Shown one piece after another: positions 1 through 8,546 of a stretch of DNA of 64,000 nt. A program made the translations under genes and the position numbers. The stretch is from positions 62,073 to 126,072 of the forward strand of contig NZ_LMHV01000042.1 of NCBI RefSeq assembly GCF_001429725.1, read 5' to 3'. A model generated the notes under the pieces. The model was not told the origin of the DNA, did not search any database, and worked only from the letters and a program-made list of their open reading frames with translations. Positions within the stretch are counted from its first letter, which is position 1, and each line of letters starts with the position of its first letter. Origin of the DNA: Rhizobium sp. Root708 (lineage in GTDB: Bacteria > Pseudomonadota > Alphaproteobacteria > Rhizobiales > Rhizobiaceae).

Positions 1-548
1 GTCTGGCGCTTCTTCGGCACCATCTTGGAGATCTTGCGCAGATCGTGGACAAAGCCGAGGTCGAGCATCTGGTCGGCTTCGTCGAGCACGAGGTAACGCA
101 CGGCCGTCAGGCCGATGGCGCGACGGTTGACGAGGTCGAGCAGGCGGCCGGGCGTGGCGACGAGAATGTCGGTGCCCTTTTCAAGCTGAAGCTGCTGCTT
201 GTTGATCGAGACGCCGCCGACGACGACGTTGATGCGCAGGTGCGACTTGCGCAGGAAGTTCTTCAGGTTCATGGCGATCTGGTTTACCAGCTCGCGGGTC
301 GGCGCCAGGATCAGCGTACGGGTGGTACGGTTGTCCGGGCGGCGCTCTTCAGGAATAAGCTTTTCGATCAGCGGCAGGCCGAATGCGGCCGTCTTGCCGG
401 TGCCGGTCTGGGCGAGGCCGATCAGGTCGCGGCCTTCGAGAAGAAGCGGGATCGCCTTTTCCTGGATGGGAGTCGGCGTTTCGATGCCGAGCTGGAACAA
501 TGTGGCGACGATCGGCTTGGAGACACCAAGCGATTCAAAATTGGTCAA
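1..548 (-). CDS. DEAD-box ATP-dependent RNA helicase, N-terminal part (cut by window edge)
   Basis: The 5' part (about 182 residues) of a superfamily 2 RNA helicase that unwinds RNA duplexes in the cytoplasm. In order it shows a Q motif (PTPIQ, about residue 26), Walker A (AQTGTGKT), motif Ia (PTRELVNQ), motif Ib (TPGR) and the Walker B box VLDEADQMLD; the second RecA domain lies beyond position 1. The start is a TTG at 548: the ATG just upstream runs straight into a TGA, and AAAAGG sits 7 bases before the TTG. The RhlE/DbpA-like group is likely, but which paralogue cannot be said without the C-terminus. Confidence 0.93.
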   Translation of the reverse strand, partial: MTNFESLGVSKPIVATLFQLGIETPTPIQEKAIPLLLEGRDLIGLAQTGTGKTAAFGLPLIEKLIPEERRPDNRTTRTLILAPTRELVNQIAMNLKNFLRKSHLRINVVVGGVSINKQQLQLEKGTDILVATPGRLLDLVNRRAIGLTAVRYLVLDEADQMLDLGFVHDLRKISKMVPKKRQ

Positions 549-879
549 GTCATAACCTTTTCAGGGGCGCCAAAACAATATCGCCGGAACGGGGGTTTGC
601 GGTCCGGTGTTTACTCTGGCGTCAAGAACCCCGCGTGAAGTGGGAACTTGTCTTGTTGGAAAAAGCTTTCCAGCGCTTCTGCCGCGTCTTGGGATGCGGT
701 CTATTCGAAATGCGCTTTTGTCCTTCTTCCTGCATCCTATTTGCTGGCAGGGGCACGCTCACGCGGCGGCCGGAAGGTGAAAGCTGACCTGCATTTGGTC
801 CAGTTTTGCTCAAAAGTCAAGAGAGGCGAGGGATCATCGGTTGACGCCGCGCCAAAAATAACCGTTCGCTCAGCCCTGC
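549..879. other. Intergenic, no gene recognised
   Basis: This stretch lies between the helicase start and the end of the next minus-strand gene. It must carry the helicase promoter, but no clear -35/-10 pair stands out. A 63-codon frame on the minus strand (622-813) has no family resemblance and is not called. Confidence 0.5.
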
Positions 880-1269
880 TCAGTAGGGGCATACCCTTAC
901 GCGATAGGCTTCACCCCAGCCATTGCGCCTCCATTCCAGGCGGCAATGACGAGACTGATAATAGGCCGGTCGATAGGCGGGATAGGGCCGATAGGCGCGG
1001 TAATAGGGCCGGTAGGGGGCGTAGGCACGGTAGGCCGGGTAACCGTAGCGATAGCCATAAGAGTATGGATAGCCGTAGCCGTCCGGATAGCCGTATGTAT
1101 AGGGATATGGCCGCATGGCGGATCCGAGGAGAACCCCGCCGATAGCACCCGCCGCAACGCCGCCCCAGAAGTAATCATGGGAATGAGCCTGCGCTGACCC
1201 TGCCGGTACAGTTGTGGCCAACGTTATTGCCATCAGGCCCGCTGCCACGCTTTTGTGAACTACGGACAT
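880..1269 (-). CDS. Small exported Tyr/Pro/Gly-rich protein
   Basis: A 129-residue protein of unknown function. Residues 1-28 form a typical signal peptide ending in SAQA, so it is probably periplasmic or outer-membrane associated. Next comes a glycine-zipper-like stretch (GGVAAGAIGGVLLG). A low-complexity centre of repeated Tyr-Gly-Tyr-Pro and Tyr-Arg-Pro-Tyr units follows, then a C-terminal tail with two cysteines (CRLEW and RVCPY) that could pair in the periplasm. AAAGGAGA lies 5 bases before the ATG, which supports the start. The tail loosely recalls small Rhizobiales exported proteins such as BA14K, but I cannot assign it to a family. Confidence 0.75.
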   Translation of the reverse strand: MSVVHKSVAAGLMAITLATTVPAGSAQAHSHDYFWGGVAAGAIGGVLLGSAMRPYPYTYGYPDGYGYPYSYGYRYGYPAYRAYAPYRPYYRAYRPYPAYRPAYYQSRHCRLEWRRNGWGEAYRVRVCPY

Positions 1270-1579
1270 TGTCGTCTCCTTTCATGGATGACGTGCATAT
1301 TGAAATCGTTAGCAAAATCGACGTCGATCAGCAGCCTGACGGATGCGGCTTCACTACCATTCCGTAAAACGACCGAGAGGCTGCTGCAGTTCCTCTATTT
1401 TGGTCAGTTGTCCGGCAATTCTACTCCGATCGAAGAAAGATTTCGATGGCTTAGACTTGGCGGCATTCGGCCAACTCTTTCGTTTCTCCTGATGGTCATA
1501 GTTAATGCGTTGTTAAAGTGCGGATGATTATAGTCGCTCCAAACGGCTTTCCTTAATTTCTTTGCTGCGGAGCGATTTA
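1270..1579. other. Divergent intergenic region
   Basis: This region separates the exported protein from the hybrid kinase, which are transcribed in opposite directions. It contains a perfect 12-base palindrome ATCGACGTCGAT (1317-1328) and a CtrA-type site (listed separately). No gene is seen. Confidence 0.5.
1502..1516 (+). promoter_or_regulatory. Candidate CtrA binding site
   Basis: TTAA at 1502-1505 and TTAA at 1513-1516 are separated by exactly 7 bases, the full consensus TTAA-N7-TTAA of the alphaproteobacterial cell-cycle regulator CtrA. It lies 63 bases before the kinase start codon, a usual place for CtrA control. The motif is short and could arise by chance, though it is rarer in high-GC DNA. 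Confidence 0.45.
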
Positions 1580-4500
1580 TTGACATTCACGGGAGACCTT
1601 CTCGAGCTGGCATGCCGCCGGATCGCTGATCTGGTTAGTCCCGCCTATGTTAAAAACAGCGAACTTCGCTATGTGGCGGTCAACCGCGCCTACGCCGAAT
1701 TCTTCGGCATGGATATTTCGGACTTTATCGGTCGCCGCAGCCGCGAGCTTTTCGATCGGCCGGAAGAAGAGGACCGCGAGGACAAGGAACGCCGCGCGCT
1801 CGTTTTTGCAAGCGAGGAAAGCGCGATCTGCTTCGATGCCGTCGGCAACGCCCATGATCGCGTGCGGATCGAAAGCTTCACGGTGTCGGAAGACCGCGTG
1901 TACGTGCTCGGTCTTTTCGAGACCACCGGCCGCGCGAGGCGACGGGACGTGCCAACCTTTCCCGCCATGGATCATGATACTGAAGCGGAACTGCTGCGCT
2001 CCATCATGGAGGCATTGCCTGTTGCGGCCTTCGTCCGGGATGCCGACCATCGCCTGATCTATGCGAATGCCTGCTACGAAGCCTTCACCGGCAAGGTTCG
2101 CGCCGAAATGCTCGGCAAGACCGAGCAGGAGATGTTCGGCGAGGCCGCGGGTGGCGTCGTTCACCGCGGCAATCTCGCTGCACTGGAAACGGGCGAGGCG
2201 GCCGAGATCGAAAGCCTGCTCCCCGGTGCCGGCGGCAAGCTTCACCCGATTCTCGCCCGCATCAACCGTATCGACCGCCCGGAAGGAAAGCGCTACGTCG
2301 TCGGCTCCTTCTCGGACGTATCGCTGCTGAAGGACCGCGAGCGCGAACTGATCGCCGCCCAGGTACAGACCGAGATTCTGCATCGCGACATGGCGAGCAT
2401 TCTGAATTCGCTGCCGGTCGGGGTGCTCATTCTCGAAAGCGACCTGACGATCCTCTACGGCAACGAGGCGTTCTATACGATATCGGACCTGCCGGTGAAC
2501 CGCTTCGAAGGGCGCCCCTTCATGGAGCTCGTCGAGTACAATCACGGGCTCGGACGCTACAGTCCTGGTGTGACGGCGGAGGAGATGTTCGAGCAGCGCG
2601 TCAGCCAGTTCCGTTCGGAAGTCCAGTTGCCGCCCGCCGAGATCAACTGGGGCAGCCGCTCCCTGCTCGTTGAAAGCCGGCGAGTATCGAAGGACCGCAT
2701 TCTTCTCACCTATGCCGATTTCTCGACGGTTCGCCGGCACGAGCAGGAAATCCATGCGGCGCGCGAGGCGCTGGAAAGCCTCGGCGAACTGATGGGCGAT
2801 GCGACTCATGCGATGTCGCAAGGCCTGCTGGTGGTGCAGGACGAAGAGATCCTGCTGAGCAACGATGCGCTTGCCGGCATGCTCGACGTTCCCGCGGAGA
2901 TGCTGACGATCGGCAGCGACTGGAGCAAGCTGTTTTCCTTCTGCGCCGCGCGCGGCGATTTCACAGAAGATGCCGCCGGTGTGCTGGAGGGGCTGAGACA
3001 AGCCCTCGCTCTGGGGCTGCCCGCTTCGCAACTGTTTCGCGTCGCCGATAGCCGCTGGGTCAAGATGGATGTCAGCGTCAGCGAACGCCGGCACGGGGTG
3101 GCCCTGTTCACCGACATCACCACGATGAAGATCCGCGAGGAGGATTTGACCGTCCTGCTCGAGCGCGCCGAAGCTGCCGACAAGGTGAAGTCCGAGTTCC
3201 TGGCGAACATGAGCCACGAGATCCGGACGCCGATGAACGGCGTGCTCGGTATGGCCGAACTACTGGCGAAGACCAACCTCGATACCCGGCAGAAGACGTT
3301 CATCGACATCATCGTGAAATCGGGCAATGCGCTGATGACCATCATCAACGATATCTTGGATTTCTCGAAGATCGACTCCGGCCAGATGACCTTGCGCCGC
3401 ACCACCTTCGATCCGGTCGAAGCGGTCGAGGACGTCGTAACCCTGCTTTCATCGCTGGCCGCCGAGAAGGGGATCGAGCTGCTGGTGCGCGCGGCGCCCG
3501 GATTGCCGATGGCAATCATCGGCGATGCCGGCCGTTTCCGGCAGGTCGTCACCAATCTTGTCGGCAACGCCGTCAAGTTCACCGAGCGCGGCCATGTCCT
3601 TGTCGATCTCGACTACAAGAGCGGCGCGGCTGATGAGATCATGGCGATCCTGCGGATCGAAGATACCGGGATCGGCATGCCGAAAGATCGGCTCGATTCC
3701 ATCTTCGGCAAGTTTTCGCAGATCGATTCCTCCTCGACCCGTCGGCATGAGGGGACGGGACTTGGCCTTGCGATCACCTCGGGTCTGGTTGACCTATTCG
3801 GCGGCTATATCGACGTCGACAGCGAGCCGCGCAAGGGGTCGGTGTTCACCGTCAGCCTGCCGTTTACGATCGCGGCCGCGCGTCTTGATCCGAAGCCGCT
3901 GCCGATCAACGTCAAGAACGCCCGCGTCCTTGTCATCGACGACAATGCAGTCAATCGCCAGATTCTAACCGAGCAGCTTTCGCTGTGGGGGTTCGACGGC
4001 GCTGCTGCGGAAGACGGCGTCGAGGGCCTCGCCATTCTCGAAGCGGCGCATGGATGTGGCATGGAGATCGACGCAATCGTTCTCGACTACCAGATTCCGG
4101 GGATGAACGGTGCTGACATTGCCCGCAAGCTCCGGGCTGATCCGCGCTATTGCGATCTGCCGATCATCTTCCTGACGTCCATGGATATATCAGGCACGGA
4201 GAAGGAATTCGCGGCGCTGAATGGTCAGGCCCATCTGATGAAACCGGCGCGTGCCAATGTTCTGCGCAACACGATCGTCGAGGTGGTCAGGACAAACCGT
4301 ATCCGCAAGGCCACCAGCAGCGGCGCCCGGTTGATCGTCGAGGCGCCCGAGCCTGAACGAGAGGACCGGCCGGAAACACCGGTTCCTTCGTTCATCGATG
4401 TGCTTGTGGCCGAGGACAACGACGTCAACCAGATCGTCTTCACACAGATCCTGCAGGCCACCGGCCTCAAGTTTCTGGTGGTCAATAACGGGCAGGAAGC

Positions 4501-4807
4501 TGTCGATGCGTGGGAAGCACATACGCCGCGCATCATCATGATGGACGTTTCCATGCCTGTCCTGAACGGCCATGATGCTACGCGCAGGATCAGGGACCTC
4601 GAACGCGGCCAGGGGCATCGCGTGCCGATCATCGGCGTGACGGCGCATGCCCTCGAGAGCGACCGCGAACTTTGCTTCGATGCCGGAATGGACGATTACA
4701 TGTCCAAGCCGATCAGCCCGGAACTCCTCGAAGAGAAGATCGCGCACTGGCTTGGTATGAGCGAGGAACCTAGCGGCGACCTGACCCTGAAGGGCTCTAG
4801 GCCCTGA
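1580..4807 (+). CDS. Multi-PAS hybrid sensor histidine kinase with two receiver domains
   Basis: About 1075 residues, cytoplasmic, with no membrane segment. Several PAS-type sensor modules fill roughly residues 15-510. A HisKA domain follows with the phospho-acceptor His546 in SHEIRTPMNG, then an HATPase domain with N box (NLVGNAVKF) and G boxes (DTGIGM, GTGLGL). Two receiver domains end the protein, with likely phospho-acceptor aspartates D836 (VLDYQIPG) and D989 (MMDVSMPV). No Hpt domain is attached, so a separate phosphotransfer protein is expected. Start: TTG at 1580 with GGAG 7 bases upstream; another in-frame TTG at 1562 lacks a ribosome site. A CtrA-type site lies upstream. The 3' end overlaps the convergent mnmD by 11 bases. 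Signal and output are unknown. Confidence 0.9.
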   Translation: MTFTGDLLELACRRIADLVSPAYVKNSELRYVAVNRAYAEFFGMDISDFIGRRSRELFDRPEEEDREDKERRALVFASEESAICFDAVGNAHDRVRIESFTVSEDRVYVLGLFETTGRARRRDVPTFPAMDHDTEAELLRSIMEALPVAAFVRDADHRLIYANACYEAFTGKVRAEMLGKTEQEMFGEAAGGVVHRGNLAALETGEAAEIESLLPGAGGKLHPILARINRIDRPEGKRYVVGSFSDVSLLKDRERELIAAQVQTEILHRDMASILNSLPVGVLILESDLTILYGNEAFYTISDLPVNRFEGRPFMELVEYNHGLGRYSPGVTAEEMFEQRVSQFRSEVQLPPAEINWGSRSLLVESRRVSKDRILLTYADFSTVRRHEQEIHAAREALESLGELMGDATHAMSQGLLVVQDEEILLSNDALAGMLDVPAEMLTIGSDWSKLFSFCAARGDFTEDAAGVLEGLRQALALGLPASQLFRVADSRWVKMDVSVSERRHGVALFTDITTMKIREEDLTVLLERAEAADKVKSEFLANMSHEIRTPMNGVLGMAELLAKTNLDTRQKTFIDIIVKSGNALMTIINDILDFSKIDSGQMTLRRTTFDPVEAVEDVVTLLSSLAAEKGIELLVRAAPGLPMAIIGDAGRFRQVVTNLVGNAVKFTERGHVLVDLDYKSGAADEIMAILRIEDTGIGMPKDRLDSIFGKFSQIDSSSTRRHEGTGLGLAITSGLVDLFGGYIDVDSEPRKGSVFTVSLPFTIAAARLDPKPLPINVKNARVLVIDDNAVNRQILTEQLSLWGFDGAAAEDGVEGLAILEAAHGCGMEIDAIVLDYQIPGMNGADIARKLRADPRYCDLPIIFLTSMDISGTEKEFAALNGQAHLMKPARANVLRNTIVEVVRTNRIRKATSSGARLIVEAPEPEREDRPETPVPSFIDVLVAEDNDVNQIVFTQILQATGLKFLVVNNGQEAVDAWEAHTPRIIMMDVSMPVLNGHDATRRIRDLERGQGHRVPIIGVTAHALESDRELCFDAGMDDYMSKPISPELLEEKIAHWLGMSEEPSGDLTLKGSRP

Positions 4808-5513
4808 CGCCGCACAGCATTTCGCGCTTGCCCGCAAAGCCACTCCGGCGTTCGACCGTGAAACCCACCGCAATCAGATTTCTGCGCACGAAGCCCGCCG
4901 CGGCGTAGGTCGCGAAGGTGCCGCCCGGCGCGGTCTTTTCGCATACGAGGCGCATTAGGTCCTCAGACCACATCTCGGCGTTGCGCGATGGAGCAAAGCC
5001 ATCCAGAAACCAGGCGTCGAAGCCTGGAGCAGCAGCCGATACACCGGCGAACGCATGCCCGCAGACAACATTCAATGTCGTCTGGTCGTCGAGCGCCAAC
5101 GACACCGTGTCATGCGCCACCGCAGGCCAGGCGGTAGCGAGCGCGGTGCGCTCGGCATCGATCTCCGGCCAATGCGCAAGCGCACGGTCGATTTCCTCTT
5201 TCCGCATCGGGTAAAGCTCGAACGAGGTGAAGTGCAGATGTTGGCCGGGCGCGCGGACCTGCTTCCACTGCCTCCAGGTTTCGGCAAAGTTCAGCCCTGT
5301 GCCGAAACCGAGTTCACCGATCCGGAAGCTAGCGGTGTCCTGCCATCGCGCAGGCAGGCCGTTGCCGGACAGGAAGACATGGCCGCACTCGAGCCGGCCG
5401 TCCGTCTGGCAATAAAAGTGATCGCCAAAGGCGGTCGAATAGGGCATATCGCCGTCGCGCCATTCCAGTGGCTGCTGCGTCATGCCAATCTCATCGGGAT
5501 CCGTAACTGTCAT
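4797..5513 (-). CDS. mnmD: MnmD: tRNA 5-methylaminomethyl-2-thiouridine methyltransferase
   Basis: A 238-residue SAM-dependent methyltransferase (DUF752) that carries out the last methylation making mnm5(s2)U34 in tRNA wobble positions. The N-terminal LEWRDGDMPYS, the SAM-binding loop ELGFGTGLNF (67-76) and FLDGFAPSRNAEMW (169-182) are hallmarks of the MnmC methyltransferase domain. It is a stand-alone domain; in E. coli it is fused to a FAD oxidoreductase. Starts are possible at 5513 or at an in-frame ATG at 5483 (MTQQPLEW), and neither has a strong ribosome site. The next gene, on the other strand, starts within 2 bases and encodes a FAD oxidoreductase, suggesting a split MnmC pair. Confidence 0.88.
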   Translation of the reverse strand: MTVTDPDEIGMTQQPLEWRDGDMPYSTAFGDHFYCQTDGRLECGHVFLSGNGLPARWQDTASFRIGELGFGTGLNFAETWRQWKQVRAPGQHLHFTSFELYPMRKEEIDRALAHWPEIDAERTALATAWPAVAHDTVSLALDDQTTLNVVCGHAFAGVSAAAPGFDAWFLDGFAPSRNAEMWSEDLMRLVCEKTAPGGTFATYAAAGFVRRNLIAVGFTVERRSGFAGKREMLCGVRA

Positions 5514-6687
5514 GCCAACAGCCGATAGTCCGGCCTTGCCTTCTGGTCAATCGTCCGCCTCGCTACTGATCGTCGGTGGCGGCGTGATGGGGCTTTGGGC
5601 GGCGGTTCATGCCGAGCGCCTCGGCATTGATACGGTGCTGATCGAGGCGGGCCGATTGGGGCAGGGGGCAAGCGGCGGGCTGCTCGGCGCGCTGATGCCG
5701 CATATGCCGGACAAGTGGAATGCAAAGAAGCAGTTCCAGTTCGACGCGCTGGTGTCGCTGGAAGCGGAAATTCTGGATCTGCAGGAGCAGACGGGCCTGT
5801 CGGCTGGCTACCGCCGGTCCGGGCGCCTCATTCCGTTGCCGAAGCCGCATCTTCGGCAGATCGCGCTTGGCCATTCCGCTGATGCCGAAACCCACTGGCG
5901 TCAGTCGGGACGCCAGTTTCACTGGCACGTGCTCGACAAGCCGCCGGTCAATGACTGGATCGATGCCAATGACAGTGCCGGATTCGTTTACGATACGCTT
6001 GCTGGTCGTGTCGCGCCGCGGTCGCTAATTGCCATGCTATCAGCCTTCCTGCGGGCATCACGCCATGTGCGGATACTGGAGAACGTCGCGCTCGAGAGCG
6101 TCGATCTTGGCCAGCGCGTGGCAAAGTGCGGCACCGGCACCATCGCGTTCGGATATTGCATCGTCGCTGCCGGATACCAATCCTTTCCGCTGCTGGCCGA
6201 GCTGACGAGGGACCTCACGAAACCGCTCGGCCAGCCGGTCAAGGGGCAGGCAGCTCTTCTGAAGGCGGACATCGATCCATCTCTGCCGACGATATTCCGG
6301 GATGGCCTCTACGTCGTCGCGCACGAAGGGGGGCATGTGGCCGTCGGCAGCACGAGCGAAAACCGCTTCGAGGCGCCGTTCACGACCGATGATCAGCTGG
6401 ATGCGCTGCTGGTGGCCGCTGAAACTCTCGTGCCGGCGCTTCGAGGTGCTGAGGTTCTGGAGCGCTGGGCCGGATTGCGGCCGAAAGCGATCGATCGCGA
6501 TCCCATGGTCGGGGCGCATCCTGATTGCGACAGGCTCTTGGCTTTGACGGGCGGATTCAAGGTCAGCTTCGGCATCGCGCACCGATTGGCGGAGGCGGTC
6601 GTGCACGCCGTTGCGGCGCAAAAGCCTGCCTTCGAGCTTCCGGAAAGCTTCCTTTTGTCCAGCCATATCGCCGTGGCTTCGCGTTAG
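5512..6687 (+). CDS. FAD-dependent oxidoreductase, MnmC oxidase domain/ThiO-like
   Basis: A 391-residue DAO-family flavoenzyme. It has the dinucleotide-binding GGGVMG (22-27), the acidic end of strand 2 (LIEAG), the GASGG loop (52-56) and a C-terminal GLRPKAIDRDPMVG, which binds the flavin in glycine oxidases and in the oxidase half of MnmC. GASGG followed by LLGALMPHM parallels the GASGN...GALYP segment of E. coli MnmC. Lying head-to-head with mnmD, it most plausibly removes the carboxymethyl group from cmnm5U to give nm5U, the step before MnmD. A generic glycine or D-amino-acid oxidase role remains possible. An in-frame upstream ATG at 5482 would add 10 residues. Confidence 0.8.
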   Translation: MPTADSPALPSGQSSASLLIVGGGVMGLWAAVHAERLGIDTVLIEAGRLGQGASGGLLGALMPHMPDKWNAKKQFQFDALVSLEAEILDLQEQTGLSAGYRRSGRLIPLPKPHLRQIALGHSADAETHWRQSGRQFHWHVLDKPPVNDWIDANDSAGFVYDTLAGRVAPRSLIAMLSAFLRASRHVRILENVALESVDLGQRVAKCGTGTIAFGYCIVAAGYQSFPLLAELTRDLTKPLGQPVKGQAALLKADIDPSLPTIFRDGLYVVAHEGGHVAVGSTSENRFEAPFTTDDQLDALLVAAETLVPALRGAEVLERWAGLRPKAIDRDPMVGAHPDCDRLLALTGGFKVSFGIAHRLAEAVVHAVAAQKPAFELPESFLLSSHIAVASR

Positions 6688-6800
6688 ACGTGAATTAGCA
6701 GTCGCTGCCTTTCGTCAATCTGTCATGCAAATCACCTATCTGCTTGCGCAGCAGCGGAGAGGATATGATTCAGGATCCGCTGGCCGACGGAGGACTGGTC

Positions 6801-7523
6801 ATGCGTTACGCCATTTGTTTCACGCCGCCTGCGAGCGATCCGCTGTCGCACGTGGCTGCAAACTGGCTCGGTAGAAATGTATTTTCAGGCGAACTGGTTG
6901 AGCCGAGCGCTATCCGCGGCTTGGGTATCCACGAAATCGCCTTTCATACCGCCGTCCCCCGTCGATATGGCTTTCACGGTGCGCTGAAGGCGCCATTCCG
7001 GTTGGCGGCCGACATTTCGGAAGCGCAGCTTTTGCGGGAGCTCATGCGGTTCTGCGGCACTTTGGCGCCCTTTCGAATTTCGCAATTAGAAGTTGCCAGA
7101 ACGGGCGACTTTTACAGCCTTGTTCCGTCTCTGCCTTGTGAACAGGTTCACTACCTCGCATCGGCCATCGTCCAGCATTTCGACCATTTTCGCGCGCCGC
7201 TCAGTGATGCCGACATCGAACGCAGCGATCCGGGCGGGCTTTCAGCCGCGCAGTTCACCAATCTGCATCGCTGGGGATGCCCTTACGTGATGGACGAGTT
7301 CCGCTTTCACATGCCCTTGTCCGGACCGATCGACCACAGAGACATGCCGCGCGTCGAGCAGGCGTTGCGGAGCGTGTTCGAGCCGGTTCTTTCCTCGCCG
7401 ATCCAAGTCTCCAACGTCGCGTTGCTGATGGAAGAGGGCAATGGAGGGCCGTTCCGTGTGCATTCGCTGCATCCGATCGGCAAGGTCAGCGCGCGCAAGG
7501 AGCGCGTTGCCGTGCCGGCCTAA
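6801..7523 (+). CDS. DUF1045 / phosphonate-operon-type protein, 2H phosphoesterase-like
   Basis: A 240-residue protein starting MRYAICFTPP, matching the DUF1045 family often found with C-P lyase genes. Two histidine motifs, FHGALKAPF (H59) and FHMPLSGP (H170), are spaced as in 2H phosphoesterases, so cyclic phosphodiester or nucleotide chemistry is conceivable. That is inference; the family's reaction is not established to my knowledge. The start is chosen because CGGAGG precedes the ATG by 7 bases. No phn genes are seen here: it lies 99 bases before puuE, in the same direction, so it may be read with the purine genes. Confidence 0.75.
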   Translation: MRYAICFTPPASDPLSHVAANWLGRNVFSGELVEPSAIRGLGIHEIAFHTAVPRRYGFHGALKAPFRLAADISEAQLLRELMRFCGTLAPFRISQLEVARTGDFYSLVPSLPCEQVHYLASAIVQHFDHFRAPLSDADIERSDPGGLSAAQFTNLHRWGCPYVMDEFRFHMPLSGPIDHRDMPRVEQALRSVFEPVLSSPIQVSNVALLMEEGNGGPFRVHSLHPIGKVSARKERVAVPA

Positions 7524-7622
7524 GAGGTTGTGCCGTAAAGGCAAAACTCTGTTGCGTACTTTCCGTCTCGACATTCCGTCTCCGGGTGTTACCGTTTCGC
7601 CGACTTTCAGGAAGGTGATTTC

Positions 7623-8546
7623 ATGGTATCCGAGACTTATCCGCGCAATCTGATCGGCTATGGACGCAACACGCCCGACCCGAAGTGGCCGGGGGACGCG
7701 CGCGTCGCCGTCCAGTTCGTCATCAATTACGAAGAGGGCGGCGAGAGCTGCATCCTTGATGGCGATGCGGCTTCCGAGAACCTGCTGTCGGAAATCGTCG
7801 GGGCTGCGGCCTGGCCGAGCCAGCGTAACCTCAACATGGAATCGATCTACGAATATGGCTCGCGCGCCGGTTTCTGGCGCTTGTGGCGGATGTTCACGGA
7901 ACTCAAGGTACGGGCCACAGTCTATGGCGTGACCCTGGCGATGGCGCGCAATCCGGAAGCGGTTGCGGCCATGAAGGAGGCCGGTTGGGAGATCGCCAGC
8001 CACGGCTATCGCTGGCTGGAATACAAGGACTTCCAGGAAGACGTCGAGCGCAAGCACATTCAGGAAGCCGTGCGCCTGCACACGGAACTGACAGGCGAGC
8101 GGCCCTACGGCATGTACCAGGGCAAGCCCTCGGACAACACGCTGCGTCTCGTCATGGAGGAGGGCGGTTTCCTCTATTCCTCGGATTCTTATGCGGATGA
8201 TCTACCCTTCTGGGTGAAGGGCGTCGACGACAAGCCGTTCCTGATCATCCCCTATACGCTCGAGACCAACGATATGCGTTTCGCGACGCCGCAGGGGTTC
8301 AACTCGGGCGACCAGTTCTTCACCTACCTCAAGGATGCCTTCGATACCCTCTATGACGAGGGCAAGGCCGGAAGTCCGAAGATGATGTCCATCGGCCTGC
8401 ACTGCCGCCTCGTTGGTCGTCCCGGCCGCGCTGCCGCACTCAAGCGCTTCATGGAATATGTGCTGAAGCACGACAAGGTGTGGGTCCCCACGCGCCTGGA
8501 GATCGCGAGGCACTGGCATGCCCACCACAAGCCGGAGACGATCTGA
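7623..8546 (+). CDS. puuE: Allantoinase PuuE (polysaccharide-deacetylase fold)
   Basis: A 307-residue NodB-fold amidohydrolase that opens allantoin to allantoate, unrelated to the metal-dependent AllB allantoinase. Typical features are the N-terminal NLIGYGR and PDPKWPGDARVAVQFV, INYEEGGE, EIASHGYRW and the C-terminal HCRLVGRPGR. AGGAAGGTG lies just before the ATG. Its TGA shares one base with the ATG of uraD (TGATG), so the two are translationally coupled. The gene opens the ureide segment puuE-uraD-[mntA-hepT]-allA-uraH. Confidence 0.93.
   Translation: MVSETYPRNLIGYGRNTPDPKWPGDARVAVQFVINYEEGGESCILDGDAASENLLSEIVGAAAWPSQRNLNMESIYEYGSRAGFWRLWRMFTELKVRATVYGVTLAMARNPEAVAAMKEAGWEIASHGYRWLEYKDFQEDVERKHIQEAVRLHTELTGERPYGMYQGKPSDNTLRLVMEEGGFLYSSDSYADDLPFWVKGVDDKPFLIIPYTLETNDMRFATPQGFNSGDQFFTYLKDAFDTLYDEGKAGSPKMMSIGLHCRLVGRPGRAAALKRFMEYVLKHDKVWVPTRLEIARHWHAHHKPETI

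Noticed and set aside
622..813. 63-codon frame on the minus strand in the first intergenic gap
   Set aside because: No ribosome site, no similarity recognised, and composition not protein-like.
1577..3217. 546-codon open frame on the minus strand inside the hybrid kinase
   Set aside because: It is a high-GC shadow of the kinase reading frame, without ribosome site or family resemblance.
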